From: Candidatus Neomicrothrix sp. UBA881 | GTDB taxonomy: Bacteria > Actinomycetota > Acidimicrobiia > Acidimicrobiales > MedAcidi-G1 | Assembly (NCBI GenBank): GCA_002294285.1 | Contig: DBFL01000040.1 | Span: forward strand, 1 to 12,479 | Length of the DNA: 12,479 nucleotides | Direction of reading: 5' to 3' | Shown: positions 6,951 to 12,479 of the stretch, piece after piece | How positions within the stretch are numbered: the first letter of the stretch is position 1 | How the letters are laid out: each line of letters opens with the position of its first letter | Program-made: the position numbers and the translations under genes | Notes under the pieces: model-generated | Told to the model about the DNA's origin: nothing | The model's input: the letters and a program-made list of their open reading frames with translations, nothing else | The model's database searches: none

Positions 6951-7760
6951 ATGATTATCGATCTCGCAGACAGTCATTTTAGTGCGGCCAATGGTGGCAT
7001 TGACATTGAAGATATGAATGAGAATGACCCGCTAGTAATTCTAATTCATGGTGCGGGCATGGACAGAACAGTATGGTTTCAACAAACCCGTTTTCTGTCC
7101 CATCACGGGTTTAGGTGTTTCGCTGTAGATCTTCCAGCTCATGGCGAAAGTGCAGGACCCCCATTAGAAACAATTGATGAAATGGCTGATTGGGTTTCAA
7201 AAGTTATAGATCGTCTCGGAGGTCCTGCTCACATAGTTGGACATTCAATGGGTTCGTTTATTGCTTTAGCGACTGCAGCCAATCACCCTGATTCTGTTCT
7301 TTCAACTACTTTGATTGCTGTAGCTGCTGCGATGCCAGTACATCCTGACTTGCAAGCTGCCGCTGATGACAACTTGCCTAAAGGAGCCAGCTTCATAGCT
7401 GGCTGGGGTCATGGGCCAGATCAGCATCTTGGAGGTAACCCTACTCCTGGGTTATGGATGATTGGAGGCGCAACAGCAGTAGTTGAAAACTCGAAACCCG
7501 GCATCCTAAGTCTTGATCTTTCAATATGTTCAACCTATGAAGAGACTCTTGAAAAAGCCCAAAAAGTAAACTGCCCTACGACTTTAATCCTCGGCACCAA
7601 AGACAAGATGACACCAAGGCGCTCCGCTCAACCACTTATTGATGCGCTAGCGGAACCAACTGTCATAGAACTAAGTGGAGTGGGTCACATGTCCATGACG
7701 GAGGCACCTAAAAAGGTTCGTCAAGTCTTATTTGATGGATTTTCGAATATACGTAATTAA
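6951..7760 (+). CDS. Alpha/beta hydrolase coupled to metY
   Basis: This is a 269-residue alpha/beta hydrolase fold protein. The oxyanion segment LIHGAGMDRTVW is at 31-42. The nucleophile elbow GHSMG is at 97-101 with Ser99; the probable acid is Asp218 (GTKDKM), and His246 (GVGHMSM) completes the triad. A small cap domain lies at about 130-195. There is no signal peptide, so it acts in the cytoplasm. The ATG comes six bases after the metY stop, consistent with translational coupling. It is not MetX: homoserine acetyltransferases are about 100 residues longer and have a GGSMGG elbow. Its substrate is unknown. Esterase, lactonase or thioesterase activity related to sulfur amino acids or acyl-homoserine are possibilities, all inferred from position. 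The stop overlaps by four bases with the stop of the converging acyl-CoA dehydrogenase gene. Confidence 0.93.
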   Translation: MIIDLADSHFSAANGGIDIEDMNENDPLVILIHGAGMDRTVWFQQTRFLSHHGFRCFAVDLPAHGESAGPPLETIDEMADWVSKVIDRLGGPAHIVGHSMGSFIALATAANHPDSVLSTTLIAVAAAMPVHPDLQAAADDNLPKGASFIAGWGHGPDQHLGGNPTPGLWMIGGATAVVENSKPGILSLDLSICSTYEETLEKAQKVNCPTTLILGTKDKMTPRRSAQPLIDALAEPTVIELSGVGHMSMTEAPKKVRQVLFDGFSNIRN

Positions 7761-9004
7761 TTCTGAAGCAACTCTTTAAAAGGAGTTTCTTTGCTTGGAC
7801 CTGGTTCTTTTGGCAAACCTAAAACTCGTTCTCCAACTATATTTCTTTGGACCTGATCTGTGCCTCCATAGATTGATGGTGCTGGGCTGAAAATTGTTGC
7901 CTCTTGAACCCTTCCATCAAAAGAACTTGCAGAACTACTTAACATTCCGTCGGCTCCAATAATCAAATTTCCTACATCTCTGCTTCTACGGACAAGTTCG
8001 CTCATAGCTAATTTTGCTAGATTTCCCTCAGCCCCAGTTCGACTTCCTCCCGCTTTCGCTCTCAACATATTTAAGCGGTTCACTTCGCCCAATATGTGAA
8101 GTTTTACAATCTCTTGTCTAACAACGGGATCGCTAGCTGATCCGACTTTTTTAGCTAGGTCAGAAAGCCATCTGATGTCTAAACCACGCCCTCCGTCAGT
8201 TTCAACATTCCCGTCTACACCTAAAACAAAATCTCCAACTTTCCTGTCTAGACGTCCGGCTTTTCCACCTGCGGGAACTACTACAGGTTGAGGTCCTCCA
8301 CTTCCCAGACTTGAGCGTTCAACCATCAACGTAGTGTTAGCCACTGCCCAACCGTTTCCAATTCCACCAATCACGTCATCATTAGAAACTCTCGCCTCAT
8401 CAATAAAAACCTCGTTAAATAAAGCACGACCAGTCATCTCTTTGAGTGGTCTAACTTCAACGCCTGGCTGATCCATATCGAAAGCGAAATATGTTATTCC
8501 CTGATGCTTAGGAGCGTCTATATCAGTACGGGCAATAAGCATGCCCTTCTCGGCCAAATGACCACCAGACGTCCAAACTTTTTGCCCTGTGATTATCCAC
8601 TCATCTCCATCTTTGACTGCCCGAGTTTGAAGTCCCGCCAAATCTGAACCGGCACCTGGTTCTGAAAATAACTGACACCAAGCAATTGATCCGTCGATGA
8701 TTGGAGGTATTAACCTTTCGATCTGATCAGGGTTTCCATGTATTGCAATTGTCGGTGCCGCTAACATCATTCCGAGTCCTGTAGGAGGTCCGACTACATC
8801 GTGTGAAAATAAAGTGGAAGTTACCATTCCTGTTTCAGAGCGATTCCACCCTTTACCTCCTGCTTCTTCAGGTAAAGAAGTTGCAGACCATCCTGCGTCT
8901 GAGAGTCGCTTCCACCATTCTGAAACCGTTATTTCCGGATCCCAGTTGTCCTTAATCCAATCAGACAGTTCAACTTTAATTTCTTCTAAATTAATTTCAC
9001 TCAT
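7757..9004 (-). CDS. Acyl-CoA dehydrogenase (FadE-like)
   Basis: This FAD enzyme introduces a trans-2 double bond into acyl-CoA and passes electrons to ETF. The protein has 415 residues. The flavin-binding motif QLFSEPGAGSDLAGLQT is at 111-127, followed by GQKVWTSGG (140-148). The beta domain extends to about 215, and the C-terminal helical domain contains IYGGTDQVQRN at 378-388. MCAD-type enzymes carry the catalytic Glu at the position of G380 here, so that site is empty. Glu229 in LMVERSSLG aligns instead with the alternative catalytic Glu used by isovaleryl-CoA and long-chain dehydrogenases. A glycine-rich insertion around 240-275 is unusual. ATG at 9004 has no obvious ribosome binding site. 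Its divergent neighbour is proS and its convergent neighbour the hydrolase. The exact chain length or branching of the substrate cannot be read from sequence. Confidence 0.95.
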   Translation of the reverse strand: MSEINLEEIKVELSDWIKDNWDPEITVSEWWKRLSDAGWSATSLPEEAGGKGWNRSETGMVTSTLFSHDVVGPPTGLGMMLAAPTIAIHGNPDQIERLIPPIIDGSIAWCQLFSEPGAGSDLAGLQTRAVKDGDEWIITGQKVWTSGGHLAEKGMLIARTDIDAPKHQGITYFAFDMDQPGVEVRPLKEMTGRALFNEVFIDEARVSNDDVIGGIGNGWAVANTTLMVERSSLGSGGPQPVVVPAGGKAGRLDRKVGDFVLGVDGNVETDGGRGLDIRWLSDLAKKVGSASDPVVRQEIVKLHILGEVNRLNMLRAKAGGSRTGAEGNLAKLAMSELVRRSRDVGNLIIGADGMLSSSASSFDGRVQEATIFSPAPSIYGGTDQVQRNIVGERVLGLPKEPGPSKETPFKELLQN

Positions 9005-9097
9005 ACATTGATTCTGTCAGCTAATTAATAATTCAACTACGTCGAGCGAAATCATCTAGGATATTGGTGTAATAAAAACCTATAGGAAAGTTCTCAA

Positions 9098-10819
9098 TTG
9101 CGCTGGACATCTCTTTTTGCTCCCACTCTGCGTGAAGCACCGGCTGAAGCCGAAGCAGTGAGTCACAAATTATTGATTCGCGGTGGATTCATACGCCAAT
9201 TACAGTCTGGGCACTATTCAATGCTTCCTCTCGCGTGGAGAGTAAGCAAAAAAATCGCACAAATCCTTCGAGAAGAGATGGATGCAATTGGTGCTCAAGA
9301 AGTGATGCTCCCCGCCGTACACCCAACTAGCATTTGGGAGAAATCCGGTCGTTTGGATGCAATGGGAGAAAATCTGTTTAAATTCACGGATCGAAAAGAC
9401 GCTGACCAAGTTCTCGGAATGACACACGAGGAGGTTATTGCGACTGTCGCTCTTGAACTGTCTTCGTATCGTGACCTTCCACAAATGTGGTACCAGATAC
9501 AAACCAAGTTCAGAGATGAACCAAGGCCTAAATCAGGACTTTTAAGGGTACGAGAATTCGACATGAAGGATTCTTATTCGATAGACATCGACGATGCTGG
9601 CTTAGACAAGTCATTTAACCTCCATCATTTAGCTTATGAGCGCATTTTTTCACGTTTAGGTCTGAAAGCAATTCCTGTTCAAGCGTCTTCAGGGGCAATG
9701 GGCGGAAGCGACTCAGTAGAGTTTATGGTTGAGTCTCCTGCAGGGGAAGACGATGTGGCTATATGCAATTCCTGTGGGTATTCAGCAAATGTGGAGCGCG
9801 CTACTTCATCACTTCCAAATGTCGAAAACCGCGAAGAGAGTGAAAAAATAGAAAAGTTCGATACACCAGGTATTCGTACTATCGAAGCTTTATCGTCTAT
9901 AGGACACCCTCCTGAACACCAGATAAAAACCCTCGTATACATGGTCGATGGCAACCTTTCGCTCCTTCTTTTGAGGGGCGATCACCAGTTCCAGGAACAA
10001 AAATTTTGTGATGCCACTTCTTCAATGGAAATACTTCCTGCTGATGAAGACGCTATAAAAAAAGCCCTAGGTGCGTCCCCTGGGAGCCTAGGTGCAGTTG
10101 GGGTGGATGGAATTACCATTTTTGCTGACCCAGCGCTTAAAGGACGTTCTGCTATGACTACAGGTGCGAATGAAGATGATTTCCATCTGTCAGGTGTAAA
10201 TGTAGAAAGAGATATAAGAGTCGACCAATGGGTTGATATGAGGGCGATAGCTGACGGAGAAGGATGTCCATCTTGTTCAGAACCCCTAAGAGTCGCACGC
10301 TGTATTGAAGCAGGTCATATTTTCAAACTCGGTCAAAAATATGCTGAAGCGATGGGTGTAAGCGTGCTCGACTCAGAAGGCAACTCGCAAACTCCCACCA
10401 TGGGTTCTTACGGAATAGGTGTTGGGCGAGCTATGGCTGCTATAGCGGAAACATGCTGTGATGAAGCCGGACTGATTTGGCCTATGAGTGTGGCTCCTTA
10501 TGAAGTTGTGTTAACGGTTGTGAAAACCGATGATGAAAACTCTAAGGAAATCGCAAATCAGATTTATGAAGATCTAAATGACAAAGGAATCGATGTTTTG
10601 ATTGATGATCGAGACGAAAGACCTGGTGTTAAATTTGCTGATGCAGAATTGATTGGAATACCTCTTCGGGTGACCATAGGACCGCGGGGTTTAGAAAACG
10701 GAATCGTCGAACTTTTAGAACGGTCCGATTCAGAAAAAACCTCAAATGAAATCGAAGTTGACAAAATAACAGATTTTCTTGTTGAAAAAATTATCTCTCA
10801 ACGAGCTTTAAACGCATAA
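9098..10819 (+). CDS. proS: Prolyl-tRNA synthetase, bacterial type with editing domain
   Basis: This class II synthetase charges tRNA-Pro with proline in the cytoplasm. It has 573 residues, the normal bacterial-type length. Motif 1 lies around 40-75 and THEE is at 109-112. Motif 2 reads FRDEPRPKSGLLRVREF at 138-154, and motif 3 contains GSYGIGVGR at 436-444. The anticodon-binding domain spans about 465-565 (DDRDERPGVKFADAELIG). The YbaK-like INS editing domain lies between motifs 2 and 3, roughly 230-385, and keeps its lysine (K277 in HQIKTLV) and the GASPGSLG loop at 325-332, so misacylated alanine can probably be cleared. Cys pairs at 223/226 and 390/393 flank this domain. The start is TTG at 9098, supported by AGGA ten bases upstream and by the family-typical beginning of the protein. 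Confidence 0.98.
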   Translation: MRWTSLFAPTLREAPAEAEAVSHKLLIRGGFIRQLQSGHYSMLPLAWRVSKKIAQILREEMDAIGAQEVMLPAVHPTSIWEKSGRLDAMGENLFKFTDRKDADQVLGMTHEEVIATVALELSSYRDLPQMWYQIQTKFRDEPRPKSGLLRVREFDMKDSYSIDIDDAGLDKSFNLHHLAYERIFSRLGLKAIPVQASSGAMGGSDSVEFMVESPAGEDDVAICNSCGYSANVERATSSLPNVENREESEKIEKFDTPGIRTIEALSSIGHPPEHQIKTLVYMVDGNLSLLLLRGDHQFQEQKFCDATSSMEILPADEDAIKKALGASPGSLGAVGVDGITIFADPALKGRSAMTTGANEDDFHLSGVNVERDIRVDQWVDMRAIADGEGCPSCSEPLRVARCIEAGHIFKLGQKYAEAMGVSVLDSEGNSQTPTMGSYGIGVGRAMAAIAETCCDEAGLIWPMSVAPYEVVLTVVKTDDENSKEIANQIYEDLNDKGIDVLIDDRDERPGVKFADAELIGIPLRVTIGPRGLENGIVELLERSDSEKTSNEIEVDKITDFLVEKIISQRALNA

Positions 10820-10866
10820 CACAGAGTTTTTTGCAATAAGGTTTCGGCTTGAGAGTTTAAATACTA

Positions 10867-11241
10867 GTGGAAGTAACAATTTTGAATCCCCTGAAACGAA
10901 AACAAAAAGTGATTGCCACCATAGATCTTCCGGGAGTTCCTGAGGGCACTGAAGGAAAAATCCGTGTTGCAAACGGTATTCAATGGTTCCGTTACTGGGT
11001 TGATTTCGATAATGGTACGAAACTGGGTCGCGTGGATCATGACGATGTCGTGAAAGTCGAAGACTGGGAACAATTTAAAATTGACCGCGAAAATGCACTA
11101 AACGAACCAGAAATAAATGAAGACCAAACCTCTAACGAAACTGCATCAGTAGACTCAGATGCAACTGCTGGTAATGAACATGGCATACCTGAACACCTTT
11201 TAGAACGTAGTAGAGCCGCAAGAGAGCGTCTGGGAGCTTAA
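10867..11241 (+). CDS. Small hypothetical protein, beta-barrel-like N-terminus and HLLERSR C-terminal motif
   Basis: I do not recognise a named family. The 124-residue protein has three parts. Residues 1-70 look like a small beta-barrel (SH3/KOW-like pattern): alternating strands with GTEGKIRVANG, WFRYWVDFDNG and LGRVDHDDVV. Residues 75-105 are a hydrophilic, acidic, Asn/Thr/Ser-rich linker, probably disordered. The last 17 residues are IPEHLLERSRAARERLG followed by Ala, a basic amphipathic helix that looks like a conserved peptide. The barrel pattern is inferred by eye and could be tested by structure prediction. It lies 47 bases after proS and 78 bases before carD on the same strand. It starts with GTG at 10867, with only a weak ribosome binding element upstream. 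A nucleic-acid or ribosome-related role is suggested by the neighbours and the charge pattern but is unproven. Confidence 0.85.
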   Translation: MEVTILNPLKRKQKVIATIDLPGVPEGTEGKIRVANGIQWFRYWVDFDNGTKLGRVDHDDVVKVEDWEQFKIDRENALNEPEINEDQTSNETASVDSDATAGNEHGIPEHLLERSRAARERLGA

Positions 11242-11319
11242 CTATTTAAGATTTTGCTGCCCTATTACAGCCATAGGTAGATATCCTACAACTCTGATCG
11301 ACCGCTTTCGGAGGCCAAA

Positions 11320-11802
11320 TTGACATTCAAGCCAGGTGACAAAGTTGTTTACCCGCATCATGGTGCAGCAGTTATAGAAAAGAAAGAAAAAAGAAAAGCT
11401 TTCGGCAAAACTACTGAATACTTGATCTTGCATATGGCGCATGGAGATATGGTTCTTTCAGTTCCTTCTGATAAAGCTGAAGAAGTTGGAATGCGTTGGC
11501 CTATCGCCAAACGGGATGTGCCTGATTTGTTTGAGGTCCTCGAAAAAAGAGATGTGAGAGAACCAGCTAACTGGTCGCGCCGCTTTAAGAACCATCAAGA
11601 GAAACTAAAAAGTGGAGATGTTTATCAAGTAGCAGAAGTGGTAAGAAACCTTGCCTTGCGTGAAGACACAAAAGGACTTTCTGCAGGAGAGAAAACCCTT
11701 TACAACAAGGCTCTTAATATTTTGGTGTCAGAACTTGCATTTGCTCTGAACCTCACAGAGGAAAAGGCCTTAGAAAAAGTTGAAGACGCTCTCGCCGAGT
11801 AG
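11320..11802 (+). CDS. carD: CarD/CdnL family transcriptional regulator
   Basis: CarD binds the RNA polymerase beta subunit and stabilises the open complex at many promoters, including those of rRNA genes. The protein has 160 residues, as expected. The N-terminal RNA polymerase-interaction (Tudor-like) domain is seen in FKPGDKVVYPHHGAAVIEKK (3-22) and the strands to about 65. The C-terminal helical DNA-binding domain carries Trp85 in NWSRRFKNH, the conserved tryptophan known in mycobacterial CarD to wedge into the minor groove at the -10 element. YNKALNILVSELAFAL (128-143) forms the closing helices. The start is TTG at 11320, chosen because GGAGG at 11310-11314 sits five bases upstream and because the family begins M-x-F-K-P-G-D. 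It is followed by a hairpin terminator. Identity is secure. Confidence 0.96.
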   Translation: MTFKPGDKVVYPHHGAAVIEKKEKRKAFGKTTEYLILHMAHGDMVLSVPSDKAEEVGMRWPIAKRDVPDLFEVLEKRDVREPANWSRRFKNHQEKLKSGDVYQVAEVVRNLALREDTKGLSAGEKTLYNKALNILVSELAFALNLTEEKALEKVEDALAE

Positions 11803-11813
11803 CAAAATGTGTT

Positions 11814-11837
11814 AACGGTTTAATACCGTTTTATTTT
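11814..11837 (+). terminator. Intrinsic terminator after carD
   Basis: AACGGT (11814-11819), loop TTAAT (11820-11824), and ACCGTT (11825-11830) form a perfect 6-base stem, followed by TTATTTT (11831-11837). It begins 12 bases after the carD stop. The stem is short and the tail is not a pure T run, so efficiency may be partial. The uspA-like ribosome binding site begins about 11 bases further on, so uspA needs either readthrough or a very close promoter. Confidence 0.6.
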
Positions 11838-11858
11838 CCTTAGTTATGAGGGGGCGAA

Positions 11859-12314
11859 ATGGAAAAAGAGCGTCGTATCGTCGTTGGCATCGAAGGTTCC
11901 GGCTATGCAAAAGCAGCTCTTGTTTGGGCTCTCGAAGAAGCTTTACATCGTGAAGCACTTGTTGAAGTTGTTACCTGTTACTCTCCAACTTACATACCGG
12001 CATCACCGGATCTGGGATATGTACCTTTTGATGGAACAAATCTGATGTCCGAGGTGGAAAAACTCCAGAACGAGGTTGTTGATTCGGCTATGGAACTTGC
12101 CGGTAATCCAAATGTTCAAATCATAAAAACTATTAAAAAAGGTAGAGCTCCTGAAACACTAATGTCTGTTGCTATAGGCGCGGACATGCTGGTAGTGGGA
12201 AACCGTGGAAGAGGAGGTTTTGCTGGACTGCGGCTCGGGTCTGTTAGTCAAGCAATATCCCATCACAGCCCATGCCCACTTGTGATTGTTCGAACCGGTC
12301 TGATTGAGGAATAA
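11859..12314 (+). CDS. Universal stress protein (UspA) family, ATP-binding type
   Basis: This is a single Usp domain of 151 residues, a cytoplasmic Rossmann-like ATP-binding protein associated with stress and growth arrest. It begins RRIVVGIEGSGYAKAALVWA (5-24), where Glu12 takes the place of the usual Asp. The ATP signature G-x2-G-x9-G-S is present: Gly114, Gly117, Gly127 and Ser128, within VGNRGRGGFAGLRLGSVS. CPLVIVR at 139-145 ends the fold. The motif places it in the ATP-binding subgroup rather than the UspA type that lacks it. A GAGGGGG ribosome binding site lies just before ATG at 11859. A terminator separates it from carD. The name uspA is not given because these proteins have many paralogues with unassigned roles. 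Confidence 0.93.
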   Translation: MEKERRIVVGIEGSGYAKAALVWALEEALHREALVEVVTCYSPTYIPASPDLGYVPFDGTNLMSEVEKLQNEVVDSAMELAGNPNVQIIKTIKKGRAPETLMSVAIGADMLVVGNRGRGGFAGLRLGSVSQAISHHSPCPLVIVRTGLIEE

Positions 12315-12329
12315 CTAGGAAAGTATTTA

Positions 12330-12479
12330 ATGGGGAAAATTTTTCACCACGTTGCCCTTACGAAAATATTAGGAGAAGAGATTTGGTTGGCTTTCACCAA
12401 TTCTGGTGTTTGTGCTTCCGAATTTAAGAAACTGACAAGTCTCAGTCAATTTAGAAATCGCCTGCAAGAACGAACGGGG
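12330..12479 (+). CDS. Start of an unrecognised gene, truncated by the window end
   Basis: An ATG at 12330 opens a frame that continues without a stop for 50 codons to the last base. An AGGAAAG ribosome binding sequence lies about nine bases before it and 15 bases downstream of the universal stress protein gene, so a same-strand operon is plausible. The visible peptide begins MGKIFHHVALTKILGEE and includes a Lys/Ser/Thr-rich segment. I do not recognise the family from this fragment. It is reported because the start signal is good and the frame is open. Confidence 0.55.
   Translation, partial: MGKIFHHVALTKILGEEIWLAFTNSGVCASEFKKLTSLSQFRNRLQERTG

Noticed and set aside
6951..7760. Alpha/beta hydrolase as homoserine O-acetyltransferase (MetX)
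   Set aside because: Too short, and the nucleophile elbow is GHSMG rather than the GGSMGG typical of MetX, despite its position beside metY.
9218..9954. Several open frames on - inside proS
   Set aside because: Antisense to conserved catalytic and editing domains of proS, with no recognisable motif or ribosome binding site.
11237..11250. CTTAA-CTAT-TTAAG palindrome at the end of the small protein gene as a terminator
   Set aside because: A 5-base A/T-rich stem that overlaps the stop codon, with only a brief T stretch after it; expected by chance in such sequence.
1..12479. Mobile element, phage, CRISPR or defence island
   Set aside because: No transposase, integrase, recombinase, nuclease, toxin-antitoxin pair, direct-repeat array or tRNA-flanked junction was seen; gene content is metabolic and housekeeping.

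Overview
The window holds a gene-dense stretch of a bacterial chromosome, probably from a low-to-mid G+C actinomycete. I estimate about 43% G+C by eye, without counting. A marine Acidimicrobiia-like lineage is my best guess from protein style: a CarD-type RNA polymerase-binding regulator, a deazaflavin (F420)-type nitroreductase fragment, several acyl-CoA enzymes, and a short protein with a C-terminal HLLERSR-type motif. This placement is inference from recognised families; no 16S or marker tree was possible. I see no rRNA, tRNA, CRISPR array, insertion sequence, phage gene or integrase. No stretch longer than about 110 bases lacks a gene, apart from the last 165 bases, which appear to contain the start of another gene.

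Layout. Left edge (1-1806): the 3' end of a DDN-like protein on +, meeting tail to tail a two-gene minus-strand unit. That unit encodes an unrecognised protein with an internal duplication resembling tandem NIPSNAP-like/dimeric alpha-beta barrel domains, followed by an AllA-like (ureidoglycolate lyase family) cupin. Middle (1807-9004): an acyl-CoA synthetase (+); a minus-strand pair of a beta-hydroxyacid dehydrogenase and a medium-chain (quinone-reductase-like) dehydrogenase; a divergent plus-strand pair of MetY and an alpha/beta hydrolase; and a minus-strand acyl-CoA dehydrogenase. Right (9005-12479): a housekeeping plus-strand run of proS, a small conserved-looking protein, carD, a terminator, a UspA-family protein and a truncated gene with a good ribosome binding site.

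How the genes may work together. The acyl-CoA synthetase, acyl-CoA dehydrogenase, beta-hydroxyacid dehydrogenase and MDR oxidoreductase look like parts of carboxylic-acid or branched-chain catabolism. Each faces a different way, so only the dehydrogenase pair is clearly one operon. MetY supplies homocysteine by direct sulfhydrylation, and its partner hydrolase starts only six bases after it. ProS and CarD are core information-processing genes.

Nothing here amounts to a clear new defence, mobile or biosynthetic system. The best leads are the duplicated-domain protein with its cupin partner, the small SH3/KOW-like protein between proS and carD, the coupled metY-hydrolase pair, and a potentially structured leader upstream of metY.
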